Of a stretch of DNA of 64,000 nucleotides, positions 45,179 to 53,590 are shown one piece after another. Source of the stretch: Caldisphaera lagunensis DSM 15908 (lineage in GTDB: Archaea; Thermoproteota; Thermoprotei_A; Sulfolobales; Acidilobaceae). The position numbers and the translations under genes were made by a program. Location of the stretch: assembly GCF_000317795.1 (NCBI RefSeq), contig NC_019791.1, forward strand, positions 682,001 through 746,000. Reading direction: 5' to 3'. The notes under the pieces are model-generated. The model searched no databases and was not told the DNA's origin. It was given only the letters and a program-made list of their open reading frames with translations. Positions within the stretch are counted from its first letter, which is position 1. Each line of letters opens with the position of its first letter.

Positions 45179-46422
45179 TGTTTCAACCCTTTAAAAAATT
45201 TTTCATATGATAATGCTAGAGCTTCTATTCCCGGCATAGGCTCTCCTGATAAGAAATAAACGACTGCTCCTCCTCCTGTGCTTATATAACCTATCCTTTT
45301 TCTTAGCATAGGTGGCAAATCATTTAGTATTGAAATGAAATGGCCTCCACCAAATATAACATACGCATTGCTATTAAGAGATTCGGTTGCTAATTTTATT
45401 GTACCATTTCTAAACCTTTCATCTTCTATTACTCCAGCTGGGCCCCTTAATATAATAGTCTTAGAATTCTTCAATAATTCATTATAATAATCTATAGTTT
45501 GTGGTCCAATATCTTTAGGAGAGCCCTTTATTTCTTTTGAGGAAACTACTTCTACATTACCATCAACATCTGATACAAAATCTTCAGGTAAGAAAATATT
45601 ATCATATTTTAAAAGCTCTTTTGCTTCAGGAATTAAGCTAGCAAATTTTTCTTCTATTATTTTTTCAGCTTTGCCTATATTATAACCTTTGGCTTTTAAT
45701 AATAAAAGAGCAACAAGACCCCCGGTTAATATGTTATCTATTTTTTTGGTTTTTATTAAATGATTCATTATTTTTATTGCATCTTTTAGTTTTGCTCCGC
45801 CTATAAACAAAGTAGACGGTCTTTCCCCATTAATTGCCTTACTTAATCCTTTGATCTCATCTTCCATAACTCTTCCTGCAACTGCTGGCATAACCAAGGG
45901 GAATCCGGCAATACTGGCTTGACTTCTATGAGCGCTGGCAAACGCGTCTCCTACATAATAATTAAACAGATGAGAGAGTTTTTTAACGAAATTTGTGTTC
46001 ATAAGTTGTTCAAAAGGCATCTCAATGTTTTCTTCTGATAAAAATCTAGTATTTTCTAAAACAAGAACTTCTCCAACCTCTAATGTTGCAATCCTTTTTC
46101 TAGCTTCTGGACCTATAATATCTCCAACAAATTCTACATTAAATCCTAATAGCTTTGATAGGATTTCAGTATGGCTTTTTAATGAAATAAAATCGCTCTC
46201 ACCAGGTCTTCCTTGATGGCTCATTATAACTACTTTTGATCCCAGTTCTACTAATTCTTTAATAGTTTTTATATGGGATCTAATTCTGCTCGTATCCATA
46301 ATAACATTATCTTTTATAGGCGAATTCATGTCTACTCTTAGCAATACTTTTTTATTTGTGAGATCAACATCTTCTATAGTTGCTATGTTTCTCTCATTAT
46401 AAGAAATAACCACTCCACTCAC
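45175..46422 (-). CDS. pgk: phosphoglycerate kinase
   Basis: 415 residues. VLLRVDMNSPI, RSHIKTIKEL, SHQGRPGESDF, GDAFASAHRSQASIAGFP, GGAKLKDAIKIM and the C-terminal STGGGAVVYFLSG are all present. Converts 1,3-bisphosphoglycerate and ADP to 3-phosphoglycerate and ATP. First gene of the pgk-gap unit, with its promoter in the AT-rich 46425-46500 gap that it shares with the divergent lactamase-fold gene. Confidence 0.96.
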   Translation of the reverse strand: MSGVVISYNERNIATIEDVDLTNKKVLLRVDMNSPIKDNVIMDTSRIRSHIKTIKELVELGSKVVIMSHQGRPGESDFISLKSHTEILSKLLGFNVEFVGDIIGPEARKRIATLEVGEVLVLENTRFLSEENIEMPFEQLMNTNFVKKLSHLFNYYVGDAFASAHRSQASIAGFPLVMPAVAGRVMEDEIKGLSKAINGERPSTLFIGGAKLKDAIKIMNHLIKTKKIDNILTGGLVALLLLKAKGYNIGKAEKIIEEKFASLIPEAKELLKYDNIFLPEDFVSDVDGNVEVVSSKEIKGSPKDIGPQTIDYYNELLKNSKTIILRGPAGVIEDERFRNGTIKLATESLNSNAYVIFGGGHFISILNDLPPMLRKRIGYISTGGGAVVYFLSGEPMPGIEALALSYEKFFKGLKQ

Positions 46423-46520
46423 CCATATTAACCCTGTGAAATATTAAAAAACTGAAATATAAAACTTTTTCCATATAATATATATTTTGGAGCATAATTT
46501 TAAAATAAATAGGGATTTAA

Positions 46521-47174
46521 TTGAATATACAATGGTGTGGAAATTCGTATTTTGTCATAAGGCATAATGATATAGAGATAGCTATAGACCCTCACGATGG
46601 TTATAGTCTTAATTTAAAGCCTTGTAAAATAAACGCTGATTATATAATAGTAACTCATAATCATTTTGATCATAATGCGGTAGAAATGGCTTATGGGGAT
46701 AAAACGAAAGAAGTTATTAGAAACTATTTAGGAAAAAAGAAAGTTAATGGTATTAGTTTTAATTTCTTTGAAGCATTCCATGATAATGCTAATGGTAAAC
46801 TTTATGGGAAAGTTATAATATTTAGATTAGATATTGAAAACATCAATTTAGGATATTTATCAGATATAGGAGAGAAGTATAATAATTCAATAAAGGAAAA
46901 ATTATATCCAACAGATGTTTTAATGATTCCAATAGGAGGTGTAACTACAATAAATTATGATGAAGCAATAGAATATATTGATAATTTGAAGCCTAAAATT
47001 GTTATTCCAATGCATTATTGGATTAAAGGGTCTGCAATACCTTATGATTCTATTAATAATTTTTTAAATAATGTTAAATATAAGGTTGTTGAAATTAATG
47101 AAAATAACATTGAAATAAGAAATGAGGACTTACCAAAAGAAACAGAAATATTTGTACTAAATTATAATTATTAA
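46521..47174 (+). CDS. metallo-beta-lactamase-fold hydrolase (UlaG-like)
   Basis: 217 residues. IAIDPHDGYS, then the metal-binding VTHNHFDHNAVEMAYG (HxHxDH), FFEAFHDNANG, GYLSDIGE, PIGGVTTINYDEAIEYIDNLKPKIVIPMHYW (final histidine). This is the small UlaG/DUF-type subgroup of metal-dependent hydrolases, whose substrates are mostly unknown. TTG 46521 is used; the upstream region AGGGATTTAA is a modest binding site. Confidence 0.82.
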   Translation: MNIQWCGNSYFVIRHNDIEIAIDPHDGYSLNLKPCKINADYIIVTHNHFDHNAVEMAYGDKTKEVIRNYLGKKKVNGISFNFFEAFHDNANGKLYGKVIIFRLDIENINLGYLSDIGEKYNNSIKEKLYPTDVLMIPIGGVTTINYDEAIEYIDNLKPKIVIPMHYWIKGSAIPYDSINNFLNNVKYKVVEINENNIEIRNEDLPKETEIFVLNYNY

Positions 47175-47201
47175 AAATTATTAACTATTAAAAATACTTA
47201 T

Positions 47202-47798
47202 TTATAATCTTTTTTCCCATAAATTTGTTAAATCATGTCTTTTTATTTCTCTCATCATCGATTCTAGCCTTTTATATACTGTGCTATGCATTCTTCCATC
47301 TATTAAAAGTTCAATTCCGTATTGTGCAATGGTTGCCCTATCATAATCCCCTATAACACCTATAAGATTATTTCCTATATGGATGGAAGTACCAGTTATT
47401 TCTTCTATTGTTCTTTTGGCTCTACCATCTTCTCCTATAATTCTTCCCATAACTCTTTTTATATGATTATTAGAATCTCCCACTTTAGATTTTATATCTA
47501 TTACGATTAAAACATTTTCCTCATCGAGTAGCTTTAATGCTTCTTCTTTAACAAATCCTATCGATAATGCTTGTATTATATCTTTTGCTTTCATCATGTC
47601 TGCAGGCGATGTGTTGTTATCTAACGGTTCAATAGTTATTAATGAGCTATTATTATCAATTTCTACCTTTACTTTTAATCTCTCTTCTATGTAATTTTTT
47701 ATTTCATTGAAATGCTTTAGGAAGATTTCTTTGTTTTCTGATGGTATCTGGGAATAGATTTTAACCCATTTTTCTATTCTTCCTTCTCTTCCAGACAT
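47202..47798 (-). CDS. KH-domain protein, archaeal Dim2/Pno1-like
   Basis: 198 residues with two KH domains. The second holds the functional GxxG loop in VMGRIIGEDGRAKRTIEEITGTSIHIGNNLIGVIGDYD. Archaeal relatives of Dim2/Pno1 bind the 3' end of 16S rRNA during small-subunit maturation. The gene overlaps the Rio1 kinase gene by 25 bases; Dim2, Rio1 and eIF1A together form a conserved archaeal ribosome-assembly operon. Confidence 0.88.
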   Translation of the reverse strand: MSGREGRIEKWVKIYSQIPSENKEIFLKHFNEIKNYIEERLKVKVEIDNNSSLITIEPLDNNTSPADMMKAKDIIQALSIGFVKEEALKLLDEENVLIVIDIKSKVGDSNNHIKRVMGRIIGEDGRAKRTIEEITGTSIHIGNNLIGVIGDYDRATIAQYGIELLIDGRMHSTVYKRLESMMREIKRHDLTNLWEKRL

Positions 47799-48556
47799 TT
47801 TAAAATCCCCTTTTCGTATTCTTCATATTCTTCGATTTCTATTAGTTTTGAAAAAAAGGAATATACGTTTTTCAAGTCTCTTTTAAGATATGACATAGCA
47901 TTTGGGTGGTTTATATCAACGGATTGCGATACATCTATTATATATGGTTTTGATTTCCAATACATGATATTATATTCACTTAAATCGGCATGAACTATTT
48001 TGGCATTACAAACCATTTTCATTATATTTTCTTTAGTGTCATGATAAATTTTTTCAATTTCTTCATCTTCTAATTCTTTATAAATTTCATTAATTAATGG
48101 CGCTCTATAACCATTTTCGCCTATAAATTCCATGACCAAAACATTACCTGATAATCCCAAAGGTTGAGGCACATTTATTCCATTTTTCTTCAATTTATCT
48201 AGATTGGTATATTCTTTTTTTGCCCATAAATAGATTAATGATCTAAACTTGTTAGGTATTGATTGGAATCTTGGATCGCCTGATATGTATTCCTTTATGC
48301 TTTTCCTAAACTCTGCAGCCGATGTTAAAAATATTTTTATTGCTATTTCCTCATTATTATAACTCTTTCCCCAATAAAGCTTAGATTCTTTTCCTGAGCT
48401 AAAAGACCCTTTTATTTCTTTTATAATTCTTTTGTTTATTAGCTTGTCTATATGATAATTTGTAAAAGAATCTAAAACCTCATCAACCGTTTTTACAATA
48501 TCTTCATCTTTTATTCTTTTCTCAACTTTTCCTTTTTCATCAAAATATCTTTTCAA
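47774..48556 (-). CDS. rio1: RIO1-type serine protein kinase
   Basis: 260 residues. P-loop substitute SSGKESKLYWGKSYNNEEIAIKIFL, catalytic loop IVHADLSEYNIMYW and metal-binding YIIDVSQSVDINHPNA are the RIO1 signatures. It acts in late 30S maturation. Overlaps eIF1A by four bases upstream and the KH gene by 25 bases downstream. Confidence 0.94.
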   Translation of the reverse strand: MKRYFDEKGKVEKRIKDEDIVKTVDEVLDSFTNYHIDKLINKRIIKEIKGSFSSGKESKLYWGKSYNNEEIAIKIFLTSAAEFRKSIKEYISGDPRFQSIPNKFRSLIYLWAKKEYTNLDKLKKNGINVPQPLGLSGNVLVMEFIGENGYRAPLINEIYKELEDEEIEKIYHDTKENIMKMVCNAKIVHADLSEYNIMYWKSKPYIIDVSQSVDINHPNAMSYLKRDLKNVYSFFSKLIEIEEYEEYEKGILKCLEEKEE

Positions 48557-48894
48557 CCACTTTCCTCTCCCAAGAGATCCTTAGAAAGAAGTCCTTTTTG
48601 AATCAATTCTCTTACTTCATTTTGTTGATATTTATGGACAACCTCTCCTTTCATATCTGAAGTTCCCCATGGAAGGAACAATATAGTATCCCCTTCATGT
48701 AACCAAATTCTTCTTCTCATTTTCCCGGGTATCCATGCTTTGTATTTGTTTCCGTCTGTACAAACGACTTCTAAAAATCCTGCTCCTATCACTTTTTGGA
48801 CTACACAAATCATGGTGCCTTCTTCATCATTCGGTAAAGGCATTTCCCCTTTAGAGTTATTGCTATTCTTTTGCTTAACCAAATTTATTTTCAT
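48553..48894 (-). CDS. eif1a: translation initiation factor aIF1A
   Basis: 113 residues. MICVVQKVIGAGFLEVVCTDGNKYKAWIPGKMRRRIWLHEGDTILFLPWGTSDMKGEVVHKY is the S1-like OB fold of eIF1A, with the short basic N-terminus and helical C-terminus. It promotes mRNA scanning/start selection on the small subunit. First gene of a three-gene operon with rio1 and the KH protein. Confidence 0.95.
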   Translation of the reverse strand: MKINLVKQKNSNNSKGEMPLPNDEEGTMICVVQKVIGAGFLEVVCTDGNKYKAWIPGKMRRRIWLHEGDTILFLPWGTSDMKGEVVHKYQQNEVRELIQKGLLSKDLLGEESG

Positions 48895-48966
48895 CTCCCT
48901 ATATATTTAGTATGAAATAGGTTATTTTAATTTTATGTAGTATATGATAACAAAACCTTTTTTCAT

Positions 48967-48999
48967 CCTCCTCACAAAAGACCCCCGTGAGGGCGGAGG
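48967..48999. other. GC-rich hairpin upstream of the aIF1A operon
   Basis: CCTCAC (48970-48975) pairs with GTGAGG (48987-48992); CCTCC (48967-48971) can alternatively pair with GGAGG (48995-48999). The loop has AAAAGACCCCC. This is the only GC-rich island in a 730-base AT-rich gap and so may be a structured RNA or the end of a lost mobile element; the decayed reading frame follows it. Confidence 0.35.
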
Positions 49000-49179
49000 T
49001 AGTTATAATGTAGCAGAATAAATGCCATTATAGAGATATTTTTATTATATATGATTCGAATTTTAAACCAAGATATAAAAATCACGCCATGGTTTTAAGT
49101 AATTGAATAATTTATGTATTCAAAGGATAATCTTCCTATATTTACTTCATTTATGATATCACTTAGAAACCCATTCCGT

Positions 49180-49474
49180 TAGGAGAGCGAATCATAAAAT
49201 GATAATTAGCAATAAAATTAAATCCTGGGTAATGTTTCCCATGAAATGTTGTTTTCCTGAAAGTATAGATAGAAGGCTGAACTAGCTTATGCCTTAATGA
49301 AAGGTATGAGTTGGATATACAAACACCCTAAAGAGGAAATGAAGGTATACCATGAAGGATATTAGAAAATCCAATCCCCGAAATGGTGAAGTAGTTTACA
49401 AAACATTACAAAATGATTTTTCGTTAGAATTAAAGCCTAGAATATTGGAAAAATCTACTAAAATCAAAATCTAG
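49180..49474 (+). pseudogene. decayed coding remnant, unidentified
   Basis: Inside the otherwise gene-free stretch 48895-49622, successive frames carry protein-like pieces: SWVMFPMKCCFPESIDRR (from about 49222), then, after a shift, AELAYALMKGMSWIYKHP followed by KEEMKVYHEG (about 49276-49364), then a 40-residue frame from ATG 49352 to TAG 49474. Stops and shifts separate them. It resembles a broken gene, possibly a transposase, but I cannot identify the family. The remaining bases on both sides show nothing more. Confidence 0.3.
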
Positions 49475-49622
49475 AAAAATATGTTTAAAGGATAAAAACT
49501 ATTAATTTGGCAAAAGATATTCATTGGAAATGAATGGTTTATATTCTATTATTAATGCATAATTAAATATAATTAAGAATAGGGTTCAGCTTACGAATTA
49601 ATTCATTTAATATTAATAATGA

Positions 49623-50819
49623 TTATAGCAAAGATATAAATCCGATAAACCCTCCTATAACAACCATTGCTGAAAGCACCCAATAAACTTTTAGTCTAAC
49701 ACCTTTTATTGGCTTTCCTTTCATAATTTTTTCATCAGAAATTAATCTACCTAAATAATATAAAGGAGGCGCTACTATTATTGTATAAATTACCATTAAT
49801 TCTAACATTAAATATATTAAATTTTTAGATATTAATACAATCAATATAGCAGGTAATGACTCTAAAGAGTAAATAATAATGTACCATTTATGTTTATTTA
49901 TATTTAAAGCTTCTAAGGCCCCCCATGCAGAAGCCATGGATATAACAACTAATGCCAAAAAACCAGATGCTATGAAACCAATCCCTAATAAATACAATAG
50001 ATTTGTATTAAAGCTAGTCAAAATTTTTTCAAATGTATAAGGATTTATGATACCATCTGAATTGATATTTGGATCAATTTTTGCAAGATTATAGCCAACA
50101 ATAACTGTTATAACCATTAAGATCTCAGATACAAGTGCTCCAATAAATGTTTCCAATCTTTCGTATTTTAGATTTTCTGTTTTTATTTTTTTTCTTGAGT
50201 CTGCTCCAGAATGGAAAAATAGCATCCAAGGCATAATAACAGCTCCAATACTTGCAGCTAATAAGAAATTGTAATTTTTGTTATTATAAGGTTGTATTGG
50301 ATTTAATCCATAAAATAATAATTCTTTTGAATTAATAGGGAACATTGTTGCAATCCAAATAGTTGCTACGACTAAAATAAAGCTTATTGGTATTAGAAAC
50401 ATTTCAGCATGTCTATACCTTTTGCTAGTTGCAACGGCTATATGAAATATAAATATAATTATTAGTCCAATTATTAATGGAATTCCCAATAATTGAAGGC
50501 CGATCCCTATACCTGCATATTCTACAACATATTCCAAAAAATCAGTTATTGTCATTGGTATTGATGCAATTATTGCTTGTTTTTTCCCAAATTTTTTTCT
50601 AATAGCCTCTCCTAATCCCATGCCAGATATTGTTCCTAATGTTCCTGCTGCATCCTGTATAAAGAATAGAGGAATTGTTAGTATTAACATTATAAATATC
50701 ATTCTGTATCCCCAAGCAATACCGGACTGCAGACCTTCTATTATCGATGCTACATCTACATCAGCTATCATTACTATCCATGCAGGTCCAAATGTTTTTA
50801 ATAGTTCTTTGTATTCCAT
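49623..50819 (-). CDS. NRAMP-family divalent metal transporter with altered metal site
   Basis: 398 residues, about 11 membrane helices. Helix 1 GPAWIVMIADVDVASIIEGLQSG aligns with the NRAMP metal motif DPGN, which here is DVAS (Asp22 kept, Asn to Ser). Helix 6 has GAVIMPWMLFFHSGADS, where most NRAMPs have MPH. FIQDAAGTLGTISGMGLGEAIRKKFG is also typical of the family. Mn2+/Fe2+ is the usual cargo, but the altered residues leave specificity open. ATG 50819 has GAGAGGATAAG upstream. A DtxR-like palindrome sits 40 bases before the start, arguing for metal-responsive control. Confidence 0.8.
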   Translation of the reverse strand: MEYKELLKTFGPAWIVMIADVDVASIIEGLQSGIAWGYRMIFIMLILTIPLFFIQDAAGTLGTISGMGLGEAIRKKFGKKQAIIASIPMTITDFLEYVVEYAGIGIGLQLLGIPLIIGLIIIFIFHIAVATSKRYRHAEMFLIPISFILVVATIWIATMFPINSKELLFYGLNPIQPYNNKNYNFLLAASIGAVIMPWMLFFHSGADSRKKIKTENLKYERLETFIGALVSEILMVITVIVGYNLAKIDPNINSDGIINPYTFEKILTSFNTNLLYLLGIGFIASGFLALVVISMASAWGALEALNINKHKWYIIIYSLESLPAILIVLISKNLIYLMLELMVIYTIIVAPPLYYLGRLISDEKIMKGKPIKGVRLKVYWVLSAMVVIGGFIGFISLL

Positions 50820-50858
50820 TCTTATCCTCTCATGTATAATTCACAATTTTAAAGTATT

Positions 50859-50874
50859 TTTAGGCAAGCCTAAA
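50859..50874 (-). promoter_or_regulatory. DtxR/MntR-like palindrome before the NRAMP-family gene
   Basis: TTTAGGC AA GCCTAAA has perfect 7-bp arms and resembles the DtxR/IdeR/archaeal MDR1-type operator TTAGGYnAnCCTAA. It lies 40 bases upstream of the NRAMP-family start, just upstream of a TATA-like CTTTAAAAT. A second inverted pair AATTTAG/CTAAATT lies at 50884-50903, also between this gene and the divergent tmk. Binding of a DtxR-family repressor is inference. Confidence 0.6.
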
Positions 50875-51002
50875 CTTTAAGGGAATTTAGATCTCCCTAA
50901 ATTCTGTATATGTAGTTATACCTTTTATATCTTTTATAAAAACACTGATAATCATAAAAAGAATTTAATAGGAGAACTATTATTTTATGCCCGGTGCAAA
51001 TA

Positions 51003-51653
51003 TTGGAAAAAGGTTTGCTAATAGCATTTGAAGGTATTGATGGTAGTGGATTAACTACACATTCAAAATTATTAAACGAGAAGTTAAACAAATTAGGATA
51101 TAAATCGATTTATACAAAGGAACCTACTAACAATGAGATTGGTATATTAATACAAAAAATTATTTTAGATAAAAATAAGAAATTGGATAACAATATAATT
51201 GCTCTATTATTTGCAGCGGATAGGCTTTATCATTTGATGTATGGTGATGGTGCAAATGAAGGAATTTTAAGCTATATCAGTAAAAATTATATTGTAATAT
51301 CAGATAGGTATAAATATTCTAATATGGCGTATCAAGGAGATGATATTAATTGGATAAGTCAATTAAACAAGTTTGCAATTGAGGCAGATATAATAATATA
51401 CTTAGATGTTCCGTTAGATGTGGCATTAAAAAGGATATCTATGAGGTCTTCGGTATCTATATTTGAAAATAAGATATTTTTAGAAAAAGTAAAGAACAGG
51501 TATAACGACATTTTAAGGTTGGCTAATAAGAATGGAGTAAAAGTAGTAGTTATTAATGAGATAGCTGATAATAATAGGGAGAAAAGCATAGATGAGGTAA
51601 GTGAAGAAATTTTAAAAAATATAATTAATATTTTAAGAAATTTTAAAAAATAA
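51003..51653 (+). CDS. tmk: thymidylate kinase-like protein lacking the P-loop lysine
   Basis: 216 residues. LIAFEGIDGSGLTTHSKLL is the dTMP kinase P-loop, but position 17 is leucine where almost all NMP kinases have lysine (GSGKT). The DRY motif SDRYKYSNMAYQGDD and YTKEPTNNEIG (substrate region) are intact, as is YLDVPLDVALKRI. So the fold and dTMP site are kept; ATP binding may use another residue. TTG 51003, six bases after GGTG, is preferred; GTG 50994 is possible. Whether the enzyme is active cannot be said. Confidence 0.8.
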   Translation: MEKGLLIAFEGIDGSGLTTHSKLLNEKLNKLGYKSIYTKEPTNNEIGILIQKIILDKNKKLDNNIIALLFAADRLYHLMYGDGANEGILSYISKNYIVISDRYKYSNMAYQGDDINWISQLNKFAIEADIIIYLDVPLDVALKRISMRSSVSIFENKIFLEKVKNRYNDILRLANKNGVKVVVINEIADNNREKSIDEVSEEILKNIINILRNFKK

Positions 51654-51725
51654 TTATAAATAAAATTTTTAAGGAATAGTAAAGCTTATATTTATCTTAA
51701 CGCGTTAAATTTTCGGGGATAAAGA

Positions 51726-52025
51726 TTGAATAAAGATAAGGCAACTGGAGCATTATTAATGGTCATATCTGTTGTCGTTATATTAGCATATTTAATAATA
51801 TTGTGGTATCCACCAATAGCAGCCAAGGCTGCATTAACATTACTCAAACTAACTGGCAGTATTGCGGTATTAGCTATATTCGCTATAATAGGATGGATAG
51901 GCTATACATTGGTAACAACCCCTCCGCCAAAGCCAATTGAAGAAATAGAGAAAGAGCTTGAAAAAGAATTAAAGGAAATAGAGAAGGAAACTAAAGAGGA
52001 AAGTCAAAAACAAGCCAATCCTTAA
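51726..52025 (+). CDS. small membrane protein with acidic cytoplasmic tail
   Basis: 99 residues: two membrane helices (about 8-28 and 38-62), a proline-rich linker TTPPPKP and a charged helix EEIEKELEKELKEIEKETKEESQ. The family is unknown to me, but the two-helix plus coiled-coil layout is seen in several crenarchaeal proteins. TTG 51726 follows GGGGATAAAGA. Confidence 0.6.
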   Translation: MNKDKATGALLMVISVVVILAYLIILWYPPIAAKAALTLLKLTGSIAVLAIFAIIGWIGYTLVTTPPPKPIEEIEKELEKELKEIEKETKEESQKQANP

Positions 52026-52257
52026 AAAAGATTATAAAAATAAATATTTCTATTGATAAGTTGAAAAATTTTGATTAAATATTTTTAAAGTAATTTGGAA
52101 TTTGGTATTAATATTTATTAAATTATGAAAAATTTATCTATTGATGACAACTTTTATAATTTGGCATCATGAATTAAAATTAGAGGTAGTATGCATAAAG
52201 TCTATAGGATTAGTTATTAACTAAATTTAATACGGTTAGGGTGAGGTGTAGGCTAAA

Positions 52258-53004
52258 ACGAACAAAATTCAAACTATATTGATCGTTGTTGTAATAGCCA
52301 TAGTTATTATAGGAGGTTTTTTAGCATTTAATAAGAGCAACAAAAATGTTACACCAACATCAACAAGCTCTATAACAACATCAACAACAAGTAGTAATTT
52401 AATAAGCGTTACACCTTTATTACCATATATTAATAGTCCTCTAGTTCCAACATATGGAAATCCTTCATCAAAATATTATTTATTTATAATTTATGATCCA
52501 GAATGTCCTTATTGTGCAATAGAATTTAATAATACATTACCATATTTATATTATCTAGCAAAAAATAATTATACAATGCTTGTTTTTGTAGGAATGCCCA
52601 TTCATCAATATTCATTAGAAATGATTGCTATGTTGGATTTAATTTATCAAAAATATGGTTTTACTCAATTTTACAAAATATTAGACAAAGATTATGCAAT
52701 ATATTATTATAATATACTATTATATGAAAACAATAAAACTTCTCAATTGCAAGTTCCAACTCCATATACAATCTATATGTTACTTAATCAAAGTAATTTA
52801 TCAATAAATTACAATGATATAAATTCTACAATGAAAGATGCTTATAATATTGCTGACTTGGCATATACTCAAGGTATAGATGCAACCCCTATGCTAATTA
52901 TTTATAATACAAATACAGGTAATACTATTAATCAATTTATAGGTTTATATTCACCAATAGAAATAGAAAGTTATTTAAATAAAACCCTAGGGGTCAGGCA
53001 GTGA
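52258..53004 (+). CDS. extracytoplasmic thioredoxin-fold (DsbA-like) protein, ACG start likely
   Basis: 248 residues. An N-terminal membrane anchor NKIQTILIVVVIAIVIIGGFLAF is followed by a Ser/Thr linker (TPTSTSSITTSTTSS) and a DsbA/thioredoxin domain with IYDPECPYCAIEF (CPYC) and a cis-Pro segment GIDATPMLIIYN near the end. The TTG at 52279 would delete the charged start of the anchor. ACG 52258, nine bases after GAGGTG, gives an ideal NKI... anchor; no other start codon exists back to the TAG at 52249. It likely folds disulfide proteins outside the cell. Its stop overlaps the next gene. Confidence 0.75.
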   Translation, partial: TNKIQTILIVVVIAIVIIGGFLAFNKSNKNVTPTSTSSITTSTTSSNLISVTPLLPYINSPLVPTYGNPSSKYYLFIIYDPECPYCAIEFNNTLPYLYYLAKNNYTMLVFVGMPIHQYSLEMIAMLDLIYQKYGFTQFYKILDKDYAIYYYNILLYENNKTSQLQVPTPYTIYMLLNQSNLSINYNDINSTMKDAYNIADLAYTQGIDATPMLIIYNTNTGNTINQFIGLYSPIEIESYLNKTLGVRQ

Positions 53005-53453
53005 AAGTAATAAAGCTAACCTATCCATTTGATGAAATATTTTTAATAAAAATAGATGATGTATCTATTGATAAAAAGCTGTTAGCGAATTTAACTAAAA
53101 AATTTCAGCCCTATACATTAATTTTTTCCACTCCTCATGATATAGAACCATGCGTTATAGCATTAGTTTATACATATGTATTAGAGGATATTAAATATGA
53201 TAGTAAGATTTCAAATATTTCGTTAAAAGCATTACTTTATTTAACTAAATCTAAACAAATATCTGATGCTATTGAGAGTTCGCGGAATTTTAATGGTCTT
53301 GCAATCGTATCCATTAATAAACAGGGTATAATTGATGCATTAAAAGAAATAGGTTATGAGATTGATAATATTGAAGAGGAAACATATAATTGTAAAAATT
53401 TGGATGGATTAACTGATATAACTGCATATAGATTAAATGAGCTTAATTTGTAA
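53001..53453 (+). CDS. KEOPS subunit Cgi121-like protein
   Basis: 150 residues. The middle segment ISNISLKALLYLTKSKQISDAIESSRNFNGLAIVSI matches the conserved NxSLExLxxLTxxRQIxxAI helix of Cgi121, followed by the C-terminal GIIDALKEIGYEID. Cgi121 recruits tRNA to the KEOPS complex that makes t6A at position 37. GTG 53001 overlaps the upstream stop by four bases, so the gene is translationally coupled to the DsbA-like gene. Identification is by pattern, not by certain homology. Confidence 0.65.
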   Translation: MKVIKLTYPFDEIFLIKIDDVSIDKKLLANLTKKFQPYTLIFSTPHDIEPCVIALVYTYVLEDIKYDSKISNISLKALLYLTKSKQISDAIESSRNFNGLAIVSINKQGIIDALKEIGYEIDNIEEETYNCKNLDGLTDITAYRLNELNL

Positions 53454-53590
53454 ATTATGAGAATTTTTATTTTTCATTTTTTATAATTAATTTGGTATTT
53501 AATTGAAAATTCTAATTAGAATTAGTTTAAATACAATTTAGTGGATTGGATTAGATAAACATAAATAATAAAAAGTAATATAATAATAAG

